Below are positions 34,401 through 48,000 of a stretch of 60,000 bases of DNA, one piece after another. Numbering within the stretch: the first letter of the stretch is position 1; every line of letters starts with the position of its first letter. The notes under the pieces are model-generated. The model did no database searches. It was not told the origin of the DNA and saw only the letters and a program-made list of their open reading frames with translations. The stretch is taken from assembly GCA_002633005.1 (NCBI GenBank), contig NMRA01000233.1:253687-313686 (forward strand), in the 5' to 3' direction. The stretch comes from Phoronis australis (lineage: Eukaryota; Phoronida; Phoronidae). The position numbers and the translations under genes were made by a program.

Positions 34401-37400
34401 ATGAAAAGTAAGAGGAATTTTATGGTGTCCATGTCGCGGTCAAAGCTCATTCACTTTTACACACAAAACATCCATTCAAAGCCAACGAGGCCCGGGAAGT
34501 GCCGTACTTTGAACGGCCAATGCTTCGAAGAGGTTGACGGGACTTCAGTTGCTGATAGCGCCTATAGATGGCAGTATAATCAACATTATATGCATATATA
34601 TTTTTTGAAATCCACAGAGAAAAAGTGGTGACCAAAAAGGGTTGAAAAATGACTAATATTCAACTGAGTGTGTACTTCCACATACTATTATCAGTGGATA
34701 AAGCTAATTCGAAGTTTTTGGTTAAGTCACTGATAATTTTCACACCAGTATAAATGCAACTGTTTATCTTATATGTACCATTTTGATCAGAATGGACGGG
34801 TTAGGGCGTTCAGCTATAAATTAACGCTTGATCCTATGGGAATCAAAGGCATACAGTTTAGAAGTAAGGAAACCAATGCAACTATTTTTGGAATAATCAA
34901 GTTTAGAAGTAATCAAACAAAATGAATTATTTTTACGAAACAATTCAGAGCATACAAAAGGTTTTGCACCAAATATTAATTTGTTTTTAATTAGTGTATT
35001 GTGGGTGGTTTCAAATTGGAAGGAGTCATCACAAGTTAAGTGTATGAGAATTTTTGTTGCATTGGGAAAAACTAGTCGACTGGTAGTGAGAGATAAGGCG
35101 ACGTGTAATAAGGGTAGATTTGACTTGCTTACGAGCGGTGTCCCCTGAGATTGAGCAGATTTTTTCAGAAATATGTTTCGTCTTTCCTTTTTAACTGAAC
35201 ATCTTTGGACTTGTGGTAATTTTGGGCTACTAAAATCTTGCTTGAGCTTGGAGTGAGACACGCGGAGAGTGTGAAGCGCTGACCTAGTTTATGCAGAGAA
35301 CCTGGCGAATTTACGAATTTCAGGTAATGATTTTTTTCTTTTTTTCCTTAACATAATTTTGCTTATTTCTTGTTTCACACATTTACTATTTTACGACAAC
35401 ATTGTCAGGTGCACCAATTGTCCTAGGAAATCCATGAACGGAAGCTGAGGAGGGTTGGTGTTGAACAGGAGAGTGTTCCGTCGAACTAGTTTCTGGCCAG
35501 AAAACCAGGATCTCGCAAACGCACGCGAGTGAAAAGCGAATATTTCGCGCATATACTCAGGAGCTTACTAGCCCAGCAGAGGCTAGAAGGCTCGGTTCTG
35601 GGTCATAATTGGTCAGAAAAATGGCGTCGAATAACTCATCAGCGAAGGTTGGTTCTCCCCACAAGGGCGCATACTGTCCCTTTTCACCATAACTTAAAAC
35701 ATTTCTCCGCTACCTCCACACGGTGTTATCTCGCAGCACTACTAACTTTATCCGGTCATTATCGATAGTAAATTTCTGGTTGATGATTTTGAGATTTCTA
35801 AAGCCGGCACTAACATGAATTTGCTAATCATCAGTACTTGAACTATTTTAAGAATTTTTGAATTGCATTTCCAAGAGACACGAGAACCACTTCTGTTGTT
35901 TTTTAATCGCTCTGGACATATTCTTGAAACATTGATTAATCATTAATTGCGCCAGGTTATTTACAATTCATGTCAAGAGGGACTTTTTCAGAGACAGTCT
36001 AGTCATTTTGATTTGTTGAAAACATTTGGAGAAAGGTTCTGTTTTATTGATGACGTAAGTAACTTTTTAGCTTAATTGTTTGCTATAAATGTGGTCAAAC
36101 TCACAAATATCGTCGATGTGGAGAGCAGTGTGTCGGCGCTGGGTAGAAAAAAGCAAAACCATTCGTTTTGAACATGGAAGAGAGCGATCACTTATCAAGT
36201 AAACAATTTGTAAATTATAACTCGCTGGTGTTGGCGTCAGGTCACTGCTTCTACTGTCAATTACAAACGCTTGTTTCATGCAGATGATTGCTCAGGCTTT
36301 TTGTAATCTATCTGTGGCCCTGGTTGATTAGTGGCTATTTTTCCACGTACATTAATATCTTCAGTCTAGAGAACATTTTCAATGGATTTTTGTTCTTGTA
36401 AATAAGTTGGGCTACACAGATACAGTAGCAGCACAAGGAAACAAGATTTAATCGCTCGAACGTTGGTTGTGTCACCGCGAGGATAGACCAAAGAACAAAA
36501 GGCCTAAAGGAGTTGTATTGAACAAGACCTGAATACAACACCGCAGAAGGACGTTAGCGGTGACGAAGAAGAATGCAAGTCTATAAGCCTATCGCTCATA
36601 TTTGTGTGCTCAATGCGGTGCTCAAAACTTACTGTCAAAGCCAAATTCACGAGCGTTAGAGTTCAACGAAGGTTTTAAAGACGCAGTCTCGTTAAATTGT
36701 GAATATCCAAACGAAGTACTAATTTTCAAGCAACCGGGGTCCTCTAGTGTGCCATTCGAGAACCAGTTACCATAACAATCTCTCGAAGATCACGTTTTGC
36801 GAAACTATTTTTATGAAAAAGTAATGGTAATATTTCATCATGGCGGCCATCGGCAACTGAGGTCTGGTTACTCGGACGAAACTTGGCAAATGACAAAACT
36901 CGCAAACCCTCAATAATAAGACTTTGTTTTTGATCCCTTCCTGTTTTGAAGCTCCTGCAACAAATACGAATAATACAGTATTGTAGCTCTTAATATACAT
37001 TAGTATTCAAAATGCAATGAATTCCCATGTGCTGAAGAATGACAACACTGACTTATTGGTATGAAATTAATCAGAGTTGTATCAATAGGTCGTTACTGTG
37101 TTACTTCGACACCATACATGTTGTCCAACGCGTTAAACAAATGGACAAAAACGGTTTCTTCCTTATTTTGTCCAAAGTTTGACCCGTACGTAATTACCTG
37201 CTCTTAAGGAGAGCTTGAATTAACCAAATACTGCAGTGATCCATCATGTGGTAACCTAATGACTTTCTAAAGCCGCTCTGAGGTGGTGGCGTGTTGAAAT
37301 TAATATAAAAATGTCTTGGTCTACTTACACCGACCTCTTGTCATTTAACACTTTCACGACGTTTCGGTCAGTCTATTCTGCGGCCATCGTCAGTTGCTCC

Positions 37401-38991
37401 TACGTTCTTAGAAGAACGAGCACGGATATGTGGTACACTTATCATGGTGTGATTTTTGGTCTAAGGCAGGATTTCAACCCACGACTTCTGAAACTACAGT
37501 TATATTCGAGCCCAGCACCTCATCCACTACACCACGGAGTCATCCATTTACTTAGAGGGAATTGTGTTATACTTAAACCTTCCTAAGTAGACTGAGCCAG
37601 GTGACAATTGGCTATTTGCTTGGGTGTCTGGCGTCGCGAATGTGTAAAATAGACACGAGGTCGATGTAAATAGACCAAGAGATTTTAATAATAGTTCTGA
37701 TAACGTAATTGTAACAACAACAAAATGTATCGTTACCAAGAGTTTTGTGCTATTTAAAAAGATTCAAGGAAAATGTCTTTGTTTACTCACAAATTGCTTA
37801 GTAATGGATTTATGTCTAATAATACTCCAACGTCACTTGAACTTCAGTATCGTTAGTGTTTGTGTTAGGGGTGTGAAGACACGATTGTTTACATTAACTC
37901 CAACTTCTACCTTCTCCTGGTAACGTTAGAGTATCATTACTAAATGAAACCTGACGTAATATGTTGCGAAAATTAAGCGTGGATCTCATACGTATGAAGA
38001 ACGTATTGATGTCCATTTTTAGTTGCCACTTTGAGTTGCAAAGTGGTCTGAGTCTCATCTGAATGAGTATTGCTCGTTAATGACCTTTTTAAAAAAATGA
38101 GATCATGAGTCATGTATTCTAAAATAAGGATATTTAAAACCATTAGGCAACGGAGCACGCTACATACGTACATAAATATGCCTTAAATGAAAAAGTCGCA
38201 AGTCTGCTGACTTGAACAAAATTTGAAAGAACCCACGACCAAAGCGGCAGTAGTCAATCACGGATCCCGAGCTTTGATCTCTGTGCTCACGATTTGATCA
38301 TCACTTGAAAACGCCAGTTCATTGGGTGCACAGAATATGTCCACATTTTAGCCTCTTAGAGAGGAATTCACTAGTTCGGTGATATCAGACGGGGTAGATT
38401 CAGTCACGCTTAAAAGAGAATGTCACCCGATTTAATTAGTTGTCGTTATCGTCTTAATCTGTCTCCATAGGGCCTCGCATACGGTTGACCTTACCTTGCC
38501 GAGAGGTATCGCGTTAACCTGTGAGGAAGCTTAGAAACGACGCAGCGACGTAAGTGGATCATCTGCAGGGTGAATGACGTTACGTTGTGGTGCATCGTTC
38601 CCGTTTGTGCGAACTATGAAGCTGCGAGAAAAGCGGGTATATCGTTTTTTCGACTTCCTTGAGAGTCCGAAATGCTTAGGAAGTGGCTCGCGGCAGAGAC
38701 GAATGAAAAGTACGCTGTTAATAGCAAGTGTGAGGCCGTGAAACATCTCCGTGTCTGTGGCCGGCATTTCAACGGTTAACAGTGTTTCTCTGACGAATGC
38801 TGGCTTACCAAAGAACTATCCATAAGCTCCGTTGTTTGTACACGTTCACGACGCCTCTAGTATTTCTTGATCAGTGTATTCCGGTTCGAACTTATAGTCT
38901 GCGAAACCTAACGATCCACCTATGAAGTCTTCGTCGGATGAGCTCTCGTCTAAGTCGAGATTGCGGGAAAGCAGTGTAAATATTACATTAA

Positions 38992-39023
<32 letters not shown>

Positions 39024-42000
39024 AAATTCTTTTTCAAAACGAACTATTCTCACTGTAACCAATGCTTATATAAAACTGAAACAACGTGCCTGATCGGGTT
39101 CCGAAAAACTGGCTGGGAAAACAAGCTATGATCTTTTTTGTATTTCATGTAAGAATGATTCTAATTTATCACCAAACAGAACCAAACTCCCTTGATCGAC
39201 CATGATAAATTGGCCTACGGAACTCTGTATGCTACGGAACGTGCAAATACCTACAAATCCGTAACAGTGAAATGAAACAACTCGTTAGTTCAAGAACTCC
39301 ATGTATTTGTAAGGATTTCACATTGAATTTTGATGATTTATTGGTGTAAAACGATGGATTCAAGCGATAGGTTGACACCAGTAAGCGTGTTGTGAAGAGC
39401 TGAACAGACTGCGTTCGAACCTATGACGTAATTGGTTATGTTCAACACTTCCATCTGCCGTCAGGAGTCAGGTGAAACAAGTGAACTTGCTGTTATTGAG
39501 TGGAACTACTTGATCTAAATTGATATCAAATAGGTTGTTTTTGGGTGGCATTCTCCTTTAAACCTCTTTTGAGAGCCTGTAGCAGATTCCGACAAGCCAA
39601 TGCTGCGTAGTGGTAAAGGTATACGCCTGGCACTTTTATATTTGAAAAAAATTGGTGCAAATCCGTGATTGATTTTTCATTTCTTTCCGTAGAAACGGCC
39701 TCGGATATCGGAGAGGACAATCATACATTCAACGCATTGCGAATCGGTGGCAAAGCTAAAAGTCGATCGCCCTCTGTCGGGGCTTCCAGCCAATATGCGT
39801 TGAGCTGACATTTAGAGCGGCAATGACGTATGAAATAAAAACCAAGACCAGTATGTAGCTCATGAAACCGGATTTTGCAATAAATGAGAATTTGGTTCTA
39901 ATTTTCATCAAGTCGTAAACTCAGAAGCATATTGTTCATCCTATTTATCCAGCGATTAGTACCCGTAACACCTCCACAGGATGTAATGTGCAGCAAACCA
40001 TAAAACTGATACACTACAAAAAATATTGGAGTTAGTAATACACCGTTAAAAATTATAAACCAACTTCTTATACTCGTAGTTGCCAGATGTAATTTTTGAA
40101 TCCGATAGTCACCAGTAAAAACTGAATTTGGAAATAACGAAACTGTCACAATTTTTCAACGGGCACCGAGGAGAGGAACCTTTTGACTACGTTTTGTCTA
40201 TATGCCGTTGTAACAAAATGGAATGCCGGAGATGCAACTGTGGGTGGTCTTTTCACGCAACCAACTCCCTTGACATAAGTCAAATTGTATGTGTGAATTC
40301 TTAAGTTATGTGTAAGAGATCATTTAGTTAAGCCAGGAAATCATATTTTCTTTTGCAGTATCTCAAAATCAGAAATTCACCTCCGGAGACGTATCACAAC
40401 CGGTGAGTCTGCATTTTATGTTTGTTGCAATTGCGCTTACTCGTGTGTCAACTTTTTCGAGAAACCTTACCTTAGCCTTGTTAGTTGTTATCTCATATAT
40501 GTAATTCCGTCAAACAAATTCAGGTTACACAATTATTGATTTTCTGTTTGTAAGTGTTCAGTTGTTCTTGTCTTGTGTGACGTCACAGATAACAAACGCG
40601 CTTCTGAAGACAACAAGTGCACAGTTACTTTCTGTGGCATTTACTATTTAACAACAACTGATCAATTCTTTGAACTCAAATTAAGTTGAAATGCTTTGAT
40701 GAATTCGAATATGCAAAAACAACTCCTGCAGTAATCTTGATTTCTGAAGACTCGATCAGTGTACTTGTGTTCTGTTTGTGACGTCACACCTCAATGTGGC
40801 TCTGTGGGTAAAAGTCTGAAGTTATTTCTCAATTATATCAGATTCAAATTTTTAATGGGTTTCTTTTTTGTTTGTTGAGAAATGATTGCAACGTTTTTGT
40901 ATACCTCGGTATTTTCACATTCATCTCAGAATAAGCGGAATGTCTGCAAGCGCTACAGCACTGACCAGCATACGGTGGGTCGGTTGGAGTTTGTCTCTGT
41001 TACAGTGTCAGTGACGTTCTCGAGGAAATGAACTAATCTCAAAGGATTGACATTGAAAGTCCAACTCTTGTCATTTTTCGTGTATAGCCACAACTAGTAG
41101 TGAAGCATGTCAAAAGAATAGACTTTCCACCGGATAATCTGTTTTTGGTGATGGTTGTCGTAGCTGTATCATTTACACAACGTTAAAGCTGAATTTCGCC
41201 CTGTCTAGTTGGCTAAAAATGAAGATCGAATTTGGCCTTCTATTTTGATAGAATCAATCTCATAATATTGCTTGATAGGATTCTATTTCTGTATTGCAAC
41301 AAGAACATGAAAACCATCACCGACTCGAGTAAGAGTTTAATGCAAATTTCTAAACCCTAAAATTGCGAATTCAAAGATGACGCATGTAAGCGTGCCCGTG
41401 ACTTGAGATAGTAATGGAAACAGATCGGTGTAATGGGTCAGTCTTTGTGGCCTAAACACGCCTGACGTACCGCAAAAGGCATCAGTTTACCTGCACTCTT
41501 TTTTAAAGTCCTTATCTCAAAGGGCAATCTAGTTCAAAAACTTAAAGATATAGAGCAAATTAAGTAATATGTAATATGGCATAATGTTCACATCCTTTCT
41601 ATTATTAAACTAAAAGCCATTTTAGCACAATTTGTACCTCTGAAGAGATCGAAAAATTATCGACTTCTCCCGTCTATTTCCGTGACCGGGGTTCATGTGT
41701 GACAGTTCCGGAACGATTCATGAATGCCGGTCATGTTGTCCATGAAAACGTATTGACATCACCACGAGCGTAAATGAGTTGTTACTTTGCTTGGTTCTTT
41801 TTGATTCCCAGTGTCGTTCTTTTAATATAAATTTGATTATTTATTTTCTTAATTTTACCTATTCTTTGCATTTGATGAATGGTATTTAATGCATAATCAT
41901 AAGTTTGTGAAGTAGACCTACCGTTGTATCTCCTGTAGCCACCGCTCGGCTACTGAGGTCAACTCTGCTCCTCGCGAGGGTTACGTCAAATTTCAGCAAC

Positions 42001-45000
42001 AGTACCCGTTTAGGTTATAAATTAGAAGAAAAACTTTATTAATCAACAAATGTCTTATCTTTATCGTTATATCGCGAAACTGATTCAAAGTGCCAGCCTG
42101 AAGTGAGCAATTGCCGTGTCACGGTGACTCCCCGGACGTGTGAGAGCAGTGCGTACATTGACAGCAAATCGGCACCGGTTTCACTGGCCGTTAAAAATGT
42201 TGGAAAAATCCACTTACGAAGATGTTGCAACAAACAAAAACAATTTTATCTCAAAACAGTGAGGTCCACATCTGTGCTTGATTTTGCAGCCCGGACACAA
42301 TAACTGGCGAAGTAGTTCCCCTGTTGTTGCCGCCGTGACTGCTCGCTGGGAAAATAATCACTTGCTAAATTGGCTTTGATTTTCAATTATAAGAGAAAAT
42401 ATGTTTTCAAATCTCACAAAAACTTACAATATATACTTCTGTTGTTTAAATATAACAATTCACCGGGGGGGGGGAAGGGAGTGTACTGAATTTTAGTCAT
42501 TGAGCTGAATGTCGGCGTTGAGAAAAATATTGAAGTGTTAGGAGAATGACGCAGTATTAACTCTTTGTCACAGGAATTTCACTCATTCACGGCGCGGGTA
42601 GCTAATTAATATTTTCATCTTGCCCCACGGAGCACAGATGTCCGCGCACGGCAGGCCAGCCGGGCAGGCTCCACCGGGTGGCAGCTTTCTACGAATGTCT
42701 CTGGCTAAGTGGAAGTTATTGCTTTTACTCATCAATACTTATATTATACCATTTGGCACTATGGCAAGTTTTCATCGTGACGGTTATTTCGCCACCAAGT
42801 TGTAGTCTGTTGGCAATCAGCCGCCTGACCGTAGCGATGTCGCTTCGCGGGAGACCACCGCTGATATCTTAATTTCCGTCTTAAATCCCGTAAAACACGC
42901 TTAGCCTGGCCCACCATAATTATTCAATTGTCGACACAGGACTGTTACTAATTCGTAATTTTATGCAAGTGTATACGGCATATCATATTTGAACCATTTA
43001 TTCCGATAAAATAGCCGGGGCCTTCGTCTTTTGTCAGTGCGAGTGGTCCCGATCGGTCCGCACCGCAGGTCCCAGTCCGGCGAAACAATTTCTGTCAAAA
43101 TTTCTTTTGCTTCATTTTGTCAACATTTTCAGTACAAATTGTCCCTACTTTGGTTTTATTTAAGTTAGGGTCCGTTGTCGATTACTTTATCCGCGTTTGC
43201 AGGATTATAACAGACACTGTTCCAGTCGCACAGCCGACGTACTAAGCCTGGGTTCCTAAATGAATTGTATTTCCGGTTTCGCGGTTAGTTCAAAACGACG
43301 GTGTGATCTTCGGGTCGGAATCGTGGGAGACGCGTTTATTTAAACTTTCTTCGACTACGGACTGCGTATTGGTTATGGGATAGGCACTGCGTGGTCCTTA
43401 TGATGTCTTCTAACAATTCAATAAGGGTTAAAAACGTGTGCTTCTAGGACTTTAATGGAATCCTGTCATTAAGGAAAGTTATGATACTTTTTTCTCTTTT
43501 AGTCTGATAAGCAGGACGAAACGCAACTGAATTGCTAGGCTTTGGAATATACGTGTCCTCATTAACACGAATTTCCTTGCAAAAACAGTCCATTACATTT
43601 ATTCGGGGGAAACTTCTTAACTGACTTCATTTTCGCTTATAACGCACGCATCACATTAATACGCTGCTGTACTAAAAGGTGATGAATACAGGGTAGCTGC
43701 AGTCACAGTTTTTTTATATATTTAACGTAGAAAATATATCTGAAACTAAATAAGGCGATCCAGATCCTCCCAAGGATACTATTGTTTCATGAAATGAAGA
43801 ATATAAATCGGTAAATAAAACAACAAGAATGGATCAACTGAAATTTGAAATTTTCGGAGGTAACAACTTCCTTTATCAACAAAAACAAAAATTTCTGTTT
43901 TTGTTGATAAAGGAAGTTGTTACCTCCGAAAATTTCAAATTTCAGTTGATCCATTCTTGTTGTTTTATTTACCGATTTATATATTTGTAATGTGGACCAG
44001 TGGTTGATTGGATTAAAAACCGTCAACATCTCCATGGTCTGCCAACGATGCTGATGATAGTGATGGCGACGGTGTTTTATGTGGTATTAATGAAGCCGTT
44101 TTATATGTATTTTCTTCGCCTTGTTCGGTGTGTGATTTAGCTCTTCAAATGAGCGAAAGACAGTAATAATCGCACCCAATACGTAAGTTGTTGTTTCCAC
44201 TGTGCAAATATCAAACAACCGTAGTTCATTTAATCTCTTTGAATAATGCAACGAGTAAACATCAAACAATCGTTTAATTGTCCACACGAAATAGATGTTA
44301 GGGATGACAGTTGAAGTGTTGTTGAAACTCAATAACAACAATGGATTCGGTGTATTTCGAAACCACAGTGCACAGCGTCTCTTTGTACTTCAAGTTGTAA
44401 TGCATAACGACGAAACAATTCTTCAGCCCAGCTTTGTAGTTTTTGTTCTACACCACAACAAAATGAGCTGAGAATGTATTAATGCGCTAACAATGTCTTT
44501 CTAAATTTGGCGTTAACAATTTTGATAACTATAGCAACTACATTTTACATTCTTTGGCCTTGTCATATCTTGGTGTGAAATCCCATGAAGCGTGTTGGAC
44601 TCGAGGCCACCGCTTGGCCCACGTCCCAACTTAATTCGAAACGTTTTTACACTGTTTGTATAGTTGTAGGAGTTTCATTACTAATCAAGCCCCATACTGT
44701 TGCAAGTATATTTCAGTCCCACTTCTCACATAACGCACCCCACGCATGTTTCAACTAACTCATTTGCCCTACAATAAAGATGCTGTGTTGTCTTAATGAG
44801 CACGTTTTCACTTCGAATTACTACGTGCTCAGAGACCGCAGACATGGAGGCCATTGTTTTGGTGCCCTTTGTACAGACGCCGCTAATCTCTTTCTAGACA
44901 TGTCCACTGCGGTTTAAGCTGACCTCCCCCGACCACACGGCGTGCTTAAACCCACCAAAGAGGATCCGAGAGGGTGAGTATGCTACCAAAGTTGCCAGCT

Positions 45001-48000
45001 CAATCGACTGCACGCCGAAAACAAACACTCATCTGTTGCTGCCGTAAAACCGCCCCTCTGGTCACATTTCTCTGTTAACCTGTTTGAATGTACAAAGGAA
45101 ACATTGCATGAGCGATGAATTGTGGGAAATCTTCTCACCCATCACAATAGTCCAGGGACATGTTCCGTAGACGCAAGATGTTTCTAAAAAGGCAAGATGG
45201 CCCAATTCTTTGCAAGATATCACCATACATTACTGGCAAAGCACGTAACCACACTACCCTTTTTCGAGTGCCTCACGTCTACGAGGTTTTCATTCGCCAA
45301 GCATCAGGATTTGCATCATTCGTCATTGCCGACAACGTAAGAAGAACGTAACAAAAAGACCCATGAAGCCATGTTTTTGCCTTGTTCAGATATACTGAAG
45401 GCCCAAACCACTCATTTTCCCGTGTAGATGGAAAGTTTACACATACTCATGCACTTTTCTATTCTGACTGATGACCACTTCCCTGAAGGTTAATACCTCG
45501 TACTGCAGAGAAATTCCACAGAAGTGTGTCTTTGGATTGCAATCCACTACGTTGTGTTGAACAGGTGACGAAGTGGTTACCGTATCACGGTTCACCTGCT
45601 TAAAGTATTGATGCCCCCATCATAAATTCAGATTGACTGCATGTTCAAGACGTGGTCACACGTGGTTGAAATCGCAATAGTGCACATATTCTATTGCAAC
45701 TACTTTGGCGTTTAATTTGCGTCGCATCAAGTGAATTTTCAAGGCAGAAATTTTCCGTCATATCTACTGCATTAGCATCACTTGTTTATTTTCCGACTAA
45801 GAAGTTAGTTTAGTTTTTGTTGCCTGGTCCTGCATATAACCTCTTGCGCCCCCATTGAATCTGCAAATGTGGCTTACTTGGCTGTCCGGTTTTGAATTCG
45901 TGACGCATGACCATCTGAATGTCTGCAGCAGTCAGTTTTAGCAGTATCGATTTCCAAACGACTCCTGATAATCAGGTATCCTTGTGACTTCTTACATTCT
46001 GTACCAAGCATGAAAGTACATTGGCGAGTGGATATTTGAGCCATTGATTAAAAGGTTCACAGGGCGTCTGCTGAAGAGATCGTCATCTATGACGTCATTA
46101 GTTCTTTGATAGCACAATCGGAGCTAGAGACTTCGCCTCAACGCGTTTTTTAGATGTCTTTGAATTGAAAACTTAAACCGGCTCACTGGTACTGAATTTG
46201 CTTCGTGACCTATGTAATTTATGCGATTGAAAGAAGGTCTTTTCATGCCCACTTAAGTAATAATCCGTGTACTTTCAGGAACATCCTTTAATCCATAAGC
46301 ACGATTGTCCTTCAGCACTAATAGAGAATGCTTGACGTAGGACATTAAGATCTAATGAATAAAAAAGTAAACTGTGTAAGCAAGTCAAACTTGGCAAGTA
46401 CATTGTACAAGGTACCTTTAAAGAATCGGGTGTCCCTGGCCCAATCTGAGGTAAAGAAGTAATATCTGATAAATTGACTTTGGTTCACGAGCCCGATAAA
46501 AGAGCGCTTTTGTGGATCTGTGATTTGGAAATGACTTACCCTACCTTTGCGGCATTATCACTTCAATGTAGGACTGGGAACGAAAAAGGAAATTGTTAAA
46601 CGCAACGTGATCTTGAGTAAAACTAGGTCTACGAGCAAACGTAAATCTTTGCCCTTTTGCATATCACGTAGCATGCTCACTTCTTTAAAATGCATTGTTT
46701 CTTTTGGTGTCTAGGATTAAACGAAAGCTCCAAATATTTGATTGTCAACATGCACAACCATTACAGAGGAAACGTGGAAAAGTATAGCGGACAGCCACCG
46801 GCAGCAAATATGGAGAAGATAGTGAGTGGAGCATTCTCATAATGTGTTTGGAAGTAACTGGGAGAACGAGTTTTCAATTCCCTGTGGTTTATACACTGAT
46901 GAACTGTGGGTAATAATCGTCCAACCTTGCATTCTACACAGAAGAGAATGCCATTTGTTACTCATTTCACTTTATTCCTATAACATACATAACACGCGTT
47001 TCTCATTCTACGCCATTCACTGGGGTTCTTTGTTGCTTCAAATTCTTTATACGAAATTCGCAAACGAAAGGGCCTTGTCGACACCATAAGACGCTAATTT
47101 AGCCTTTGAGCACCATATTCTTGTACAATACCAGGCAAACAAACAACAGCAACTTGTACACACGTTTCTCATGCCCTGTACGTTACGTAGTTGTTTTGAC
47201 CGCTAGGCTGTAAATAAAACAACATTCTTTTCGTTTTAATACTAACTCAAATGTTGCTCAAGTTGTGTCTCTATTGTTGCATATTTCCCGCAGAGGTCGA
47301 TTACACCTCGTGAACCCATTGGCTGAAGTTTGACGAGCCATCTATCTCCATGTGTACAACATATGATCCGAATCTTTGATGAGGTTTGCAGATTTAAGTG
47401 GTCAAAATTATCGTGTGTATAATCAGAAGCCCGATTCACTAATACAGTTATAATGCGTTTTTGCGCATGTTTAAACGTCAATTCACTACCCATTCCTAAG
47501 AGACAACTATCATCTTGTCAGGAGTTAAACTACCCCTCCGCCCTCCTCGTAGCCAAATGGTCAACAGTTTTAAAAAATATTCCGACGCTGTAGTTCGACT
47601 TTCACAATTTCATGTCTCACACATCAGTTTGAAATGGGCCCCAATATTCGATTGAGAGTAGCTAGCACCTGAAAACAGGCGAAGTGTATTGTCGGTGCGT
47701 TTTGTTGTCGTAACTGAAACAACCTCTTTCAGTGTTGAATTTGAGACCACTGGTGTTTGTTTTTTTAGGTTTGGGACGACGAGTTGGCGGAACTGGCGCA
47801 GAAATGGGCGAGTAACTGTATTTGGAGGCACGAAGAAGCATTCAATAGGAACATCCCAGGTACCTGGTTAAAGTCATTGTATAAGCCTGCTTCTCAAATA
47901 CATGACGTGTGACATACACAAGCTCATGTAATGGAAGACGAAGAACTCGATAGATTATTGTCAAGTTCACTGAAGTCTGGGGCTACTATTTTGTTGCGGT

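Larger units (their letters stand above)
38414..39557 (+). mobile_element. TTAA-flanked THAP/ballast element, copy B (internally deleted)
   Basis: TTAA lies on both sides (38410-38413 and 39558-39561). The ends AAGAGAATGTCACCC and, inverted, AGGAGAATGCCACCC form the TIRs. Inside, a decayed THAP domain on the + strand runs toward a ballast-protein remnant on the minus strand, with the two almost touching, so the transposase core and the ballast domain are deleted. TTAA duplications plus a THAP domain fit the Kolobok superfamily. The right 500 bp are shared with copies C and D. Confidence 0.8.
39558..43800. other. CAP intron 1, unique sequence with one dispersed repeat
   Basis: It holds the possible microexon at 40373 and the dispersed repeat copy at 41180-41430. 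A poly-G run lies near 42463-42473. No other feature was supported. Confidence 0.4.

Noticed and set aside
34821-35261. 146-codon open frame on the minus strand
   Set aside because: No domain, no signal peptide and no related copy. Its length is possible by chance in 60 kb.
40359-40402. 44-nt CAP exon using the TTTTGCAG acceptor
   Set aside because: It would end in phase 0 and put the next exon directly into GAT TAA. The 30-nt version or skipping fits better.
45160-45351. 63-codon frame on the + strand with basic start
   Set aside because: It shares a short string with 56080 but neither place shows a domain or splice sites.
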